From Salipaludibacillus sp. CUR1 (GTDB lineage: Bacteria; Bacillota; Bacilli; Bacillales; Salisediminibacteriaceae): a stretch of DNA of 64,000 nt. This document shows positions 7,734-16,172 of the stretch, one piece after another (position 1 is the first letter of the stretch; each line of letters starts with the position of its first letter). Location of the stretch: positions 1 to 64,000 of the forward strand of contig NZ_JAIWPE010000095.1 of assembly GCF_021028955.1 (NCBI RefSeq), read 5' to 3'. Made by a program: the position numbers and the translations under genes. A model generated the notes under the pieces. That model saw only the letters and a list, made by a program, of their open reading frames with translations, ran no database searches and had not been told where the DNA came from.

Positions 7734-9076
7734 GTGTAGAGGAAAGTAAGCGGAAGACTCAAATTGTTCAGGACTTCCAGTCAAAAATGGATTATGATGA
7801 GCTGTTAAATTGTATGAGGTGCGGCTTTTGCCTGCCTTCATGTCCGACGTATATTGAAACAGGAGGGAATGAGGCGGCCTCCCCAAGGGGAAGAATTGCT
7901 CTTATGAAAGCTGTGGTGGACGGAAAAATGGAGCCTGATAAAGATTTCGAAGATCAATTAAGCCTCTGTTTAGGATGCAGGGCCTGTGAGCCGGCCTGTC
8001 CATCAGGTGTTAAATACGGCCACCTCCTTGAAGAAGCACGTGATATTCTTCAAGCAAAGAAGAAGCATTCTCTACCTGTGAAATTTGTAAGAAGGTTCTT
8101 TTTTGATCAGGTTTTCCCTCATCAGAACAGAATGAGGACCCTCAACAGCCTGATGTGGTTCTATCAGAAGAGCGGCGTACAAAAGCTGGCGAGAGCGACA
8201 AATATGACGAGAATAGCAGGGAAAAACATGAGTACAATGGAAAAAGTGCTGCCCGCTATTCCATCTCCTTCAAAAATGAAGAACCGGCCGGAGCGGATAG
8301 AAGCGGAAAGCGCAGTGAAAAAGAAAGTGGCTTTCTTTTCGGGCTGTCTAATGGATACGATGTTTATGGAAACCAACGATGCCACCCTCTATTTATTAAA
8401 GAAAGCTAATTGCGAAGTGGTGATTCCTCAAACACAGAACTGCTGCGGGGCGTTGCATGCCCACAGCGGAGAGAAAGATACTGCCAAAGAACTCGCTAAG
8501 AAAAACATCGAAGCATTTGAAGAAGGGGATTTTGATTATATCATTTCTAATGCCGGAGGATGCGGAGCCCTCCTCGTGGAATATGACTATTTACTAAAAG
8601 ACGAACCTGAATGGAAAGAAAGAGCAAAAGCCTTTTCGGATAAAGTAATGGATATTACTGAAATCCTGTATGATGCCGGGCTTCCGGATATGGAGCTTGA
8701 CCCGCAGATAGTGACTTATCAGGATTCGTGTCATTTAAGGAATGTGATGAGGACGGCAGCTGCACCGAGAAAGCTTCTGCAATCGATTAAAGGTGTCACC
8801 TATATGGAAATGAAAGAAGCTGACCAGTGCTGCGGATCAGCAGGCACCTATAATATTATTGAACAGGAAATGTCGATGCAGATTTTAGACCATAAAATGG
8901 CTAATGTAGAGAAGACAGAAGCGGCAACTATTGTAACAGCCAATCCGGGCTGCCTGCTCCAAATGAAAGCAGGAGTTGAAAGAGAGGGGAAACGTGACAG
9001 CATGAGGGCGGTTCATATCGTGGACTTGCTTGCTGAAGCGGTAAAATACGGAGAAAAGTCTTTACAAAAAGCTTAA
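7730..9076 (+). CDS. glcF: Glycolate/lactate oxidase iron-sulfur subunit
   Basis: This 448-residue electron-transfer subunit is the partner of GlcD. It carries two 4Fe-4S ferredoxin-type motifs in the first 90 residues (CMRCGFCLPSCPTY and CLGCRACEPACPSG) and two cysteine-rich CCG domains further on (NCCGALHAHSG and QCCGSAGTYN), the standard GlcF layout. It overlaps glcD by four bases and ends at a bidirectional terminator. Together with the CdaR-type regulator upstream, the pair forms a hydroxy-acid oxidation cluster feeding the quinone pool. Confidence 0.9.
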   Translation: MSVEESKRKTQIVQDFQSKMDYDELLNCMRCGFCLPSCPTYIETGGNEAASPRGRIALMKAVVDGKMEPDKDFEDQLSLCLGCRACEPACPSGVKYGHLLEEARDILQAKKKHSLPVKFVRRFFFDQVFPHQNRMRTLNSLMWFYQKSGVQKLARATNMTRIAGKNMSTMEKVLPAIPSPSKMKNRPERIEAESAVKKKVAFFSGCLMDTMFMETNDATLYLLKKANCEVVIPQTQNCCGALHAHSGEKDTAKELAKKNIEAFEEGDFDYIISNAGGCGALLVEYDYLLKDEPEWKERAKAFSDKVMDITEILYDAGLPDMELDPQIVTYQDSCHLRNVMRTAAAPRKLLQSIKGVTYMEMKEADQCCGSAGTYNIIEQEMSMQILDHKMANVEKTEAATIVTANPGCLLQMKAGVEREGKRDSMRAVHIVDLLAEAVKYGEKSLQKA

Positions 9077-9097
9077 CAGGGGACAACCTCACATAAA

Positions 9098-9127
9098 AAA
9101 GGCTCTCACCAAATGGTGAGGGCCTTT
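9098..9127. terminator. Bidirectional terminator between glcF and mrpG
   Basis: AAAGGCtCTCACCA pairs with TGGTGAGgGCCTTT around a two-base loop. A runs on the left and T runs on the right serve the converging glcF and mrp transcripts. Confidence 0.85.
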
Positions 9128-9160
9128 CTTTTTAACCTGATTAAGTCCAGGCGTCTAAAT

Positions 9161-9514
9161 TTATTTAGAGCGTGACTTCAGTTTTTTTTCAGCTTCCGCA
9201 AGGTCGTCCTGTATGCTTTTATCCCACATTTTGACCTTGACGTTATACGCCGAGCGCGCAATCATAAATGCGGCAACAGGAGCAGTCAGAAACACAAAAA
9301 CGATGGTTAACAGAAGTTTTCCGACAAACAGCCCGTGATAAAAGAGAAAGTAGAGAAAAACTCCGAGTATTATCGAAATAACTCCCAGTGTGGCACTTTT
9401 AGTAGCAGCGTGAAGCCGGCCGTAAACGTCAGGCAAGCGGACTATGCCAATAGAGCCAAGTACACTTAACCCGCCTCCCATTAAAAGCAAAATGCTAATG
9501 ACGATCTCTGTCAA
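9161..9514 (-). CDS. mrpG: Mrp Na+/H+ antiporter subunit G
   Basis: About 117 residues with three hydrophobic segments and the MnhG/PhaG core RLPDVYGRLHAATKSATLGV. It is the last gene of the mrp operon, whose products form one large membrane complex exchanging cytoplasmic Na+ for protons. The reading frame is open ten codons further upstream, but a TTG at 9514 preceded by AGGAGGTG is the better start. The start lies inside the end of mrpF, a 20-base overlap that suggests coupling. The C-terminus is a charged cytoplasmic tail. Confidence 0.92.
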   Translation of the reverse strand: MTEIVISILLLMGGGLSVLGSIGIVRLPDVYGRLHAATKSATLGVISIILGVFLYFLFYHGLFVGKLLLTIVFVFLTAPVAAFMIARSAYNVKVKMWDKSIQDDLAEAEKKLKSRSK

Positions 9515-9776
9515 GAACCACACCTCCTTCAATAAACTTCGCAATGGCTACTGATCCTATAAAGGCTAGAATTCCAAGTACCAGTACAACTTCCGTATAA
9601 GCGACAGTATCCTGGACCAGCAGCAATATAGCAGTAAAGCCAATTAAGTTAATTCCGATCGTATCCAATGCCACCAGGCGGTCTGACATACTGGGACCGA
9701 GAATGGCACGCACGGTACAGACCAGGATGGAGAGAGCCATTAATATTAAAACGATAAGAGCCACTGTAGTTAACAT
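9495..9776 (-). CDS. mrpF: Mrp Na+/H+ antiporter subunit F
   Basis: This 93-residue subunit has three predicted membrane helices and the conserved segment GPSMSDRLVALDTIGINLIGF typical of MnhF/PhaF. The ATG shares bases with the mrpE stop codon (TAATG), so translation is coupled. Its role within the complex is structural or in ion-path assembly, as known for the family. Confidence 0.92.
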   Translation of the reverse strand: MLTTVALIVLILMALSILVCTVRAILGPSMSDRLVALDTIGINLIGFTAILLLVQDTVAYTEVVLVLGILAFIGSVAIAKFIEGGVVLDRDRH

Positions 9777-10252
9777 TAATGAGTCACCTCCATAATTGCT
9801 TTCTCAAAAGATTCGTGGATTTCTTTTATTGCCTTTTCCTTATCAGGGACGTGAATTGAATGCACGTACAATGTTCTGCCATCTTCAGAGAAATTCATAG
9901 TCAAAGTTCCAGGTGTCAGGGAAATCAGGTTGGCAAGTAAAGTTATTTCCCAGTCAGTCCGCAATTTTGTCGGAACCGCAATGATTCCCGGCTGGATATC
10001 CATTTTAGGACTAAGAATAATCATTGTCATATCGATGTTCGATAAAATAAGTTTGTAGAAAAACAGCAAAATCAGTTTGATAAAAGCCGTAATTCTGCGG
10101 AAATAAAAATCAAAATGAAGAAAACGCCTCAAAACAAACAAAAGGCCGAGCCCTACGATGTAACCAATTATAAACTCTAAGACGGTGTATTCAGCTCTTA
10201 ACAGCATCCAGATCAGAGCTAATCCGATGTTTAATAAAATTTGAAAGGCCAT
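9776..10252 (-). CDS. mrpE: Mrp Na+/H+ antiporter subunit E
   Basis: This 158-residue membrane protein of the MnhE/PhaE family has a hydrophobic N-terminal half and a cytoplasmic C-terminal half carrying LISLTPGTLTMNFSEDGRTL, a family hallmark. It lies 5 bases after mrpD and overlaps the mrpF start. It is a normal-length member. Confidence 0.92.
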   Translation of the reverse strand: MAFQILLNIGLALIWMLLRAEYTVLEFIIGYIVGLGLLFVLRRFLHFDFYFRRITAFIKLILLFFYKLILSNIDMTMIILSPKMDIQPGIIAVPTKLRTDWEITLLANLISLTPGTLTMNFSEDGRTLYVHSIHVPDKEKAIKEIHESFEKAIMEVTH

Positions 10253-10257
10253 GGCAA

Positions 10258-11742
10258 CTACTCCTTATTAAGCACAGAATTAATATATTCGGATGGATCC
10301 ATGAGCTGCTCAGCAAGTTCTAAAGAAAACTGCATAAATGGTTCCGCAGCCACCCCTAACAGAATAGTTAAAGCGACGAGCGGAAGGATAGGGATCAGTA
10401 ATGACCCAACCTTTTTATCCTTCGCCTGAGGGTCAGGCATTTTTACTTCTCCCCAGAACGAGGTCATAAATATTTTCATCATTGAAAACAGGGTTAATAC
10501 GCCAGTAGCTAAACTGACAGCAATGACGAAATAATTTCCGGCATCAAAACCAGCTATAATTAAAGCAAATTTACCAAAAAACCCGCTTAATGGCGGAATT
10601 CCCGCTAATGACAGGGCAGTAATCAGGAAAAGCCATCCCACGTAAGGGTGTGTTTTAAGTAAACCGCTCATCTGTTTCAGATGCGAGGTACCGGTGATTT
10701 TCTCCGCTACGCCTGCAAACAGGAACAGGGCTGATTTAACGATAATGTTATGGGCAAGAAAGTAGAATGTCCCGGCAATAGCCAAAGGAGTGAAGATTCC
10801 TATACCCATAATCATATAGCCGACCTGACTGACTATATGAACAGCTAGAATCCGCTTGAAATCAAATTGGGATACTGCTCCAAGTACACCAATAAACATT
10901 GTCAGCCCGCCGAAAATTAACAAAATCTGAAAGACAGTCTGATCATGCGGGAAGATAAGTGTATACGTCCGCATAATCGTGTATACCCCTACTTTAGTCA
11001 ACAGCCCCCCGAATAAGGCAGCGATAGCCGCCGGCGGAGCAAAGTAGGAATGGGGAAGCCAGTAATAAAGCGGGAATATAGCACTTTTAGTTCCGAAGAC
11101 AAACAGGAATAATACAGCGATGACAGAGATCACACCTGTCTGTTCCAGTTCGCCGATTTTAACGGCCAGGTCAGCCATATTTAACGTGCCTGTCACTCCG
11201 TATATATAGGCAATGGCAGCGACGAAAAACATGGATGAGACTGTATTAATTATAACGTATTTTAAAGATTCACGAAGCTGATACTGCTTGCTTCCCATTG
11301 AAATCAGAATAAAGGAGGAAATAAGCATTACTTCAAAAAAGACGAACAGGTTAAATAAATCCCCTGTTAAAAACGAGCCGTTAACCCCGACCATCAGGAA
11401 CAGGAAAAACGGATGGAAAAAGTTTCTTTCCCTCTCAGCCGAAAAAGTCTGGTATGCGAAAAACAAGCAGACAAGTGAGAGAAGACTCGACAGGGCCACC
11501 AGTGAACTTGACAGCAAGTCCGCTACAAGGACAATTCCAAACGGGGCAGGCCAGTCCCCTAATTCGGTAGTCTGAATACCTTCTGTATAAACAATATACG
11601 TCAGGTAAGCAGATACAGCGATCATCAGTCCGACACTGATGACACTCACTGTACGTTGAACACTTTTAGAGTCCTTGAAGAAGATTAGTATGACACCCAT
11701 GAGTAATGGTATGAGTATTGGCAGAATGACTAAATTATTCAT
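10258..11742 (-). CDS. mrpD: Mrp Na+/H+ antiporter subunit D
   Basis: This 494-residue protein has about 14 membrane helices and is related to the NuoM/NuoN proton-pumping subunits of complex I. It includes the conserved FFEVMLISSFILI, the lysine-containing GTKSAIFPLYYWLPHSY and the GIPPLSGFFGK segments. It is one of the two large antiporter-like subunits thought to hold the ion path. The start overlaps the end of mrpC by eight bases. Confidence 0.95.
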   Translation of the reverse strand: MNNLVILPILIPLLMGVILIFFKDSKSVQRTVSVISVGLMIAVSAYLTYIVYTEGIQTTELGDWPAPFGIVLVADLLSSSLVALSSLLSLVCLFFAYQTFSAERERNFFHPFFLFLMVGVNGSFLTGDLFNLFVFFEVMLISSFILISMGSKQYQLRESLKYVIINTVSSMFFVAAIAYIYGVTGTLNMADLAVKIGELEQTGVISVIAVLFLFVFGTKSAIFPLYYWLPHSYFAPPAAIAALFGGLLTKVGVYTIMRTYTLIFPHDQTVFQILLIFGGLTMFIGVLGAVSQFDFKRILAVHIVSQVGYMIMGIGIFTPLAIAGTFYFLAHNIIVKSALFLFAGVAEKITGTSHLKQMSGLLKTHPYVGWLFLITALSLAGIPPLSGFFGKFALIIAGFDAGNYFVIAVSLATGVLTLFSMMKIFMTSFWGEVKMPDPQAKDKKVGSLLIPILPLVALTILLGVAAEPFMQFSLELAEQLMDPSEYINSVLNKE

Positions 11743-12073
11743 CTTCAGTTCCCCTTAATTCATCTAAGTTATCTGTTTTGTGTGCTTTGTATGTCCGATA
11801 GGCCAGAACGAGCATAAAAGCAGTGATACCGAATCCAATAACAATTGCTGTCAGAATCAGTGCCTGCGGCAGCGGATCAGTATAGGCAGACGCCTCTTCT
11901 CCCAATAAAGGAGGAGCTCCCTGTTTAAGACCTGACAAAGTCAGAAAGAGCAAGTGAGCTCCGTGTGACAAAATAACAACCCCAATGATAACTCTGAGCA
12001 TACTTTTAGAAAGTATCATATACGTTGCCACAGTAAAGAGGACGCCGACTGTTAAGATCATTAAAATTTCCAT
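11735..12073 (-). CDS. mrpC: Mrp Na+/H+ antiporter subunit C
   Basis: This 112-residue protein with three helices is homologous to NuoK. The segment DPLPQALILTAIVIGFGITAF is the NuoK/MnhC signature. It has a charged C-terminal tail, as usual. It overlaps mrpD, and its ATG shares a base with the mrpB stop codon. Confidence 0.94.
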   Translation of the reverse strand: MEILMILTVGVLFTVATYMILSKSMLRVIIGVVILSHGAHLLFLTLSGLKQGAPPLLGEEASAYTDPLPQALILTAIVIGFGITAFMLVLAYRTYKAHKTDNLDELRGTEDE

Positions 12074-12498
12074 CAGCTATCATCCTCCGCAACTGTAAGA
12101 ATTACGAGCAGTGTAAATCCAACTACGACCAGATAAATCCCGAGATCGAAGGGAAGGGCCGATGCAGCGTGTGTTTCTCCCAAAAGAGGGATATGATAAT
12201 ACTCATCAAACTGTGTGAGAAACGGAAAGCCGAAAAGCATCCCGACAATCCCGGTAAGAATCGCAATGAGCAGACCGGCCCCGATTATTTTTGAATAATT
12301 AAACGGAATCACGCGTTTAATAGTTTTTAAATCAAAACTTAAATAGAGCAGGACGAGGGCAGCAGCAGTCATCAGACCTCCGATAAACCCTCCTCCTGGA
12401 TTATTATGGCCTGCAAAGAAAAGGAAGACAGAGAAAGCCAGAATGATAAACGCAACGATTCGGGTAATTACATGCAGTTGAACCGGTGTATTCTTCAT
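12073..12498 (-). CDS. mrpB: Mrp Na+/H+ antiporter subunit B
   Basis: This 141-residue MnhB-family membrane subunit has four helices and the motif GHNNPGGGFIGGL at about residues 29-41. It overlaps the last codons of mrpA by four bases. It is part of the complete A-to-G operon. Confidence 0.94.
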   Translation of the reverse strand: MKNTPVQLHVITRIVAFIILAFSVFLFFAGHNNPGGGFIGGLMTAAALVLLYLSFDLKTIKRVIPFNYSKIIGAGLLIAILTGIVGMLFGFPFLTQFDEYYHIPLLGETHAASALPFDLGIYLVVVGFTLLVILTVAEDDS

Positions 12499-14918
12499 AC
12501 GTCTTCCCCTTTCTTAGCTTTAAATTTAATTAAGACAACAACGGCGAGACCGACAATCCCGAGAACAAGTACTTCCAGTAAGGTATCCAGTCCACGGAAG
12601 TCAACAAGAATAACGTTTACGATGTTATTCCCGCCGGCCAGCGCATAAGCATTCTCAACGAAATAATCTGATATTGGACTGATTGGGTTTTCATAGCTCA
12701 ATGCATGGGCACTCAATGCAGTTAATGTCACTACAAGACCTACACCAATTGAAATCACAAAATTTGTAAGCCTGAAAGCAGGTTTAAAAGTTTCTTTCTT
12801 TAATTCAGGCAGATGATAGAAAACAAGCAGGAACAGAACAACCATGACTGTTTCCACTAACAGCTGCGTTAAAGCAAGGTCAGGCGCCCTGAAAACTACG
12901 AAAAGTAAAGCAACGAGAAAACCTATGACACCCATTAGTACAATTGCAGAAATACGGCTTGAGACAAAAGGAATGACCACTGTGGCAAGTACAAGTGACA
13001 AAGTAATAATGTACATGTAAATGGAAATGTCCGCTGTATTAGCCATATCGACAGCTAAAGCGCCTGTATTCCAGAGCATATATCCCATTCCAAGAACGAG
13101 AAAGATGAACATATAAGTGAAATAGTCTCTTAACCGTCCGGTCATCTGTACATCATTAACTACAGTAGAACCTTTTATTAAACCTACAAGCCCGCTGTCA
13201 TAGAACCAGTTGAGCGGGTCTCTTTCTTTGAGATAAAAGGTTGTTTCCTGCCATTTTCTATGATTCAGGAAAATCATAGACCCAAAGAAGACCACTCCCA
13301 TAGTCATAAACAATTCTGTATTGAGGCCGTGCCAATGATAAATGTTTACATAGAATTGTTCACCTGGCTCGAGCAGTCCAGGTAATATAGATTGCATGGC
13401 AGGATCTATAATAGTATACGCTAATAAATTCGGGAAAAAGCCGAATATAATTACTAACGAAGCGAGAATAACAGGAGAAATAAGCATTCCTGCAGGTGCT
13501 TCGTGAGCTTCTTTTTCAAGCCTCTCAGGATGGTGCTTCCCGGTAAATGTCTTAAAAAGCATAATCATGCAGTAAACAAACGTAAAGATACTTGCTATCC
13601 AGGCGACAGCAGGAAAGATAACGCCGAGAGTCTGGACATTAAAAATATCTAACGTTGCGCTGTTAAGCGTTCCTGTGAAGAACATCTCTTTACTTAAGAA
13701 ACCGTTAAATGGCGGCAAACCGGCCATTGACGCTATACCAATTAAAGAAATGGTGAAAGTAACCGGCATAATAGTCATAAGACCGCCAAGTTTGCGGATG
13801 TCCCTTGTTCCTGTTTCATGGTCAATGATTCCGACTACCATAAATAAACTTCCTTTAAAGGTAGCATGGTTAATAAGATGCAGCACGGCTGCCAGCACTG
13901 CGACAGTGTACAGGGACTGTCCATCCACCACGTCGAAGTGAACGGCAGCGGAACCTAAACCGAGGAGGCTCATAATTAAACCAAGTTGACTCACGGTAGA
14001 AAAAGCAAGTATTCCTTTTAAGTCTTTTTGTCTTACAGCAGAGACAGACCCCCACAATAATGTGAAAAGACCAAAACCCGTTACGATCCAAAACCATTCA
14101 GGCGCACCGCCGAAGACCGGGGTGAACCGGGCTACTAAATAAATCCCTGCTTTTACCATCGTGGCAGAGTGTAAATAAGCACTTACAGGTGTAGGAGCTT
14201 CCATCGCATCCGGCAGCCAGATATGGAATGGGAACTGCGCGGATTTAGTAAAGGCTCCCAGCAAGATTAAAATCATAGCAGGCAAAAATAGCGGACTGGT
14301 AACTATCGCATCGCCATAAGTAATGATTTCACGGATACTGAATGTTCCTGTCATCATATAAAGCAAAGAAAAACCAGCAAGCATAGCAAAACCGCCTGTT
14401 ACCGTAATCAGCATGGATTTCTGAGCTCCGTAGCGGGATTTTTCTTTATGGAACCAGTAAGCGATTAACAAGGATGAAGCCAGGCTTGTTAATTCCCAGA
14501 AAACATAGATGACAATGAGGTTATCGGACAGGACGACACCTAACATCGCACCCATAAACATCATCAAATATACGTAGAAATTGTTTAAAGGCTCTTCTTT
14601 CTTATTAGCTATATAATAAATGGAATATAGCACCACCAATGTTCCAATACCGGTGATTAAAAGAGCAAACAGTAAACTTAAACCATCCAGAAAGACTGTA
14701 AAGTGAATATCTAATGATGGCACCCATGGAACAGATCTTTCCACTGTTTCCATTGGGCCTCCTCCAAGAGGTAAATATTGAATCAGATAAATAAACAGGA
14801 TAAGCGGCAATGGTAAAATAAACCATCCTGTATGAATATGACGAAATTTAAAATAAAAGAAAGGGATAAAGATCGCCATTATAAATGGTGCTAAAGCAAC
14901 TAAGTGAAGCGTTGACAA
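12495..14918 (-). CDS. mrpA: Mrp Na+/H+ antiporter subunit A
   Basis: This 807-residue protein is the largest Mrp subunit. An N-terminal NuoL-like region of about 14 helices contains LWELTSLASSLLIAYW, TKSAQFPFHIWLPDAMEAPT and GLPPFNGFLSKEMF. A C-terminal MrpA-specific part follows, with RAPDLALTQLLVETV and VDFRGLDTLLEV. It starts at TTG 14918 behind AAGGAGGTTA at good spacing. MrpA is essential for Na+-dependent pH homeostasis in alkaliphilic Bacillus (established), so the full operon fits an alkaline or saline lifestyle. No convincing sigma-A promoter was found upstream. A TATAAT at about 15020 on the minus strand lacks a good -35. Confidence 0.96.
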   Translation of the reverse strand: MSTLHLVALAPFIMAIFIPFFYFKFRHIHTGWFILPLPLILFIYLIQYLPLGGGPMETVERSVPWVPSLDIHFTVFLDGLSLLFALLITGIGTLVVLYSIYYIANKKEEPLNNFYVYLMMFMGAMLGVVLSDNLIVIYVFWELTSLASSLLIAYWFHKEKSRYGAQKSMLITVTGGFAMLAGFSLLYMMTGTFSIREIITYGDAIVTSPLFLPAMILILLGAFTKSAQFPFHIWLPDAMEAPTPVSAYLHSATMVKAGIYLVARFTPVFGGAPEWFWIVTGFGLFTLLWGSVSAVRQKDLKGILAFSTVSQLGLIMSLLGLGSAAVHFDVVDGQSLYTVAVLAAVLHLINHATFKGSLFMVVGIIDHETGTRDIRKLGGLMTIMPVTFTISLIGIASMAGLPPFNGFLSKEMFFTGTLNSATLDIFNVQTLGVIFPAVAWIASIFTFVYCMIMLFKTFTGKHHPERLEKEAHEAPAGMLISPVILASLVIIFGFFPNLLAYTIIDPAMQSILPGLLEPGEQFYVNIYHWHGLNTELFMTMGVVFFGSMIFLNHRKWQETTFYLKERDPLNWFYDSGLVGLIKGSTVVNDVQMTGRLRDYFTYMFIFLVLGMGYMLWNTGALAVDMANTADISIYMYIITLSLVLATVVIPFVSSRISAIVLMGVIGFLVALLFVVFRAPDLALTQLLVETVMVVLFLLVFYHLPELKKETFKPAFRLTNFVISIGVGLVVTLTALSAHALSYENPISPISDYFVENAYALAGGNNIVNVILVDFRGLDTLLEVLVLGIVGLAVVVLIKFKAKKGEDV

Positions 14919-15254
14919 GTGATTAACCTCCTTTTATATGTGGTTATGAAACAGGGCGTTTGCTGATTTTTTACAGATACACAAATATTCATCCAGTCCC
15001 GTGTATGAAACCAAATAAAATTATAATATAAAATAGCTACCCTTGCATCCTTTAGGCGAAACGCGTCCTGGTTTTATTTTGAATACTTAAATATGAAAGA
15101 ACTAAACAAAAAGTGTTAAAAATTTTTTTTAATCTGAATGACGTCTGCCTGTAAACGGCTAACCGCTCTCTTCTGAATCGTATTACGCATGATATAAAAG
15201 GTATAAAAAAAAAGCATCCGTACCAACCTGTTAGTAAGAAAGGAGGCTGGGCGG
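14919..15254. other. Divergent intergenic region, mrpA to the 74-residue gene
   Basis: This A/T-rich 336-base stretch should hold the promoters of the mrp operon (minus strand) and of the small gene at 15255 (plus strand). I see a minus-strand TATAAT near 15020 and plus-strand A/T-rich -10-like sequences near 15195-15215, but no complete promoter. Open frames on the minus strand here lack ribosome sites and family likeness. Confidence 0.4.
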
Positions 15255-15479
15255 ATGAAAAATAAAACAAAGTATGTAATTCTTTCAAGTATCTTTCTTG
15301 TTATATTTGCAGGAGGCGCTGCCGGGCATGTTATTGTGACAAAGGAGATAGTTGAAAGGCAGACCATTATGGAAGATGTCAGAGGAGCGGGGGCTCAAAC
15401 CTTTACTGAAGACCGCAGGTTCCTGCCGCGCCAGTATATTAAGGTTATTTCTGAAAAAGGAAGAGAGCAGAATGATTGA
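15255..15479 (+). CDS. Small single-pass membrane protein, unknown function
   Basis: This 74-residue protein is not recognised. It has a positively charged N-terminus (MKNKTK), one hydrophobic helix at about residues 8-27 ending in GGAAGHV, and a charged C-terminal part. The ATG follows AAAGGAGG at good distance, which together with the membrane-protein pattern makes it a credible gene. It points towards sda on the other strand, and the two share a hairpin at their ends. It could be a secreted or anchored sporulation-age or stress peptide, but nothing in the sequence decides this. Confidence 0.65.
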   Translation: MKNKTKYVILSSIFLVIFAGGAAGHVIVTKEIVERQTIMEDVRGAGAQTFTEDRRFLPRQYIKVISEKGREQND

Positions 15480-15506
15480 AATCGAAAAACTGTAATCATC
15501 CTGCTC
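15465..15506. terminator. Shared hairpin between the 74-residue gene and sda
   Basis: GAGCAGaATGATT (15465-15477) pairs with AATCATcCTGCTC (15494-15506), with one mismatch in a 13-bp stem. It starts inside the end of the plus-strand gene and ends on the sda stop codon. T-rich sequence follows on both strands, though not immediately, so it is probably a bidirectional terminator. Confidence 0.55.
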
Positions 15507-15661
15507 TACAAATCGATCTTTTTGTTAAATATAGAGCGGCGGTCTATTTCCATCTCTATTAAAAGAAGGAAATCACTTGCTAAGTTTAAAGTTTTTGCCT
15601 TTTCATATGTTTCTACCAGCAAATCATCCGACAAATCACTTAATGCTCCGTACCTTTTCAT
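15506..15661 (-). CDS. sda: Sporulation histidine kinase inhibitor Sda
   Basis: This short gene encodes 51 residues beginning MKRYGALSDLSDDLLVETYE. It has the LSDxLLxETYxKAxxLxLxxDF pattern and FLLLIEMEIDRRS of the Sda helical hairpin. Sda binds the sporulation kinase KinA and blocks its autophosphorylation when DNA replication is perturbed (established in B. subtilis). A perfect AGGAGG lies 8 bases before the ATG. It is a few residues longer than the B. subtilis protein at its C-terminus. In B. subtilis sda lies next to yqeG and is under DnaA control. The same neighbour and DnaA boxes are present here. Confidence 0.88.
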   Translation of the reverse strand: MKRYGALSDLSDDLLVETYEKAKTLNLASDFLLLIEMEIDRRSIFNKKIDL

Positions 15662-15943
15662 TAATATTACCTCCTCTTAATAAACGCTACTTCGTTTTTT
15701 ATAACCCGGGTCTGTTAAAGATAAGAGTTTTTTTATGATACACTCGCTTGCAGCATAATAATAGCAGGCTTATCTGCCGGTTCACTTTCAATGGGTGGAA
15801 TCGCTGATCCTCCGGCTATCCCCGCCTTCCTTTACGGGAAAATCGTGCTTTTATAAATTCGCAGTATGTGTTTATATTTAATAGGATGACTTTAATAGTT
15901 GAATAGATATTACCATGATCTGTAAATCATCTCAAATTCTGTT
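15662..15943. other. Upstream region of sda, left half of the sda-yqeG gap
   Basis: No gene is seen. It should hold the sda promoter on the minus strand, but none stands out. Bases 15765-15850 are locally G/C-rich (CTCCGGCTATCCCCGCC) and look a little like a decayed copy of a Bacillaceae intergenic repeat. This likeness is weak. Confidence 0.35.
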
Positions 15944-16042
15944 TTATCCACATTTGTGGTGGGTATCTTGTGGATATACTGTTTATATATGATGTTTTTT
16001 AATGGCAGGTAAGAGGGGAAAATGTGAATAAACTTATCCACA
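15944..16042. promoter_or_regulatory. DnaA-box cluster between sda and yqeG
   Basis: Four 9-mers lie within 99 bases. TTATCCACA occurs perfectly at 15944-15952 and at 16034-16042 on the plus strand. One-mismatch boxes lie on the minus strand at 15969-15977 (ATATCCACA) and 16023-16031 (TTATTCACA). The B. subtilis sda-yqeG region is one of the known DnaA-box clusters outside oriC, so both position and sequence agree. Binding here would couple replication initiation to sda, and perhaps to yqeG, transcription. Confidence 0.85.
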
Positions 16043-16172
16043 TTTTGAAGGAGTGTAAGTTTCTGTCGAAATTTATTTGCCGATTTTCTTGTACTGTTTG
16101 AAATCCCTGATAAAATACAGGTATTATAAGGTAGGAATCTAAGCTAACTGCTTTAAGAAATGAGGGACATGT

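Noticed and set aside
7368-7886. Minus-strand open frame of 172 codons opposite the glcD-glcF junction
   Set aside because: It is antisense to two certain genes, has no ribosome site, and its make-up is that of a reversed gene.
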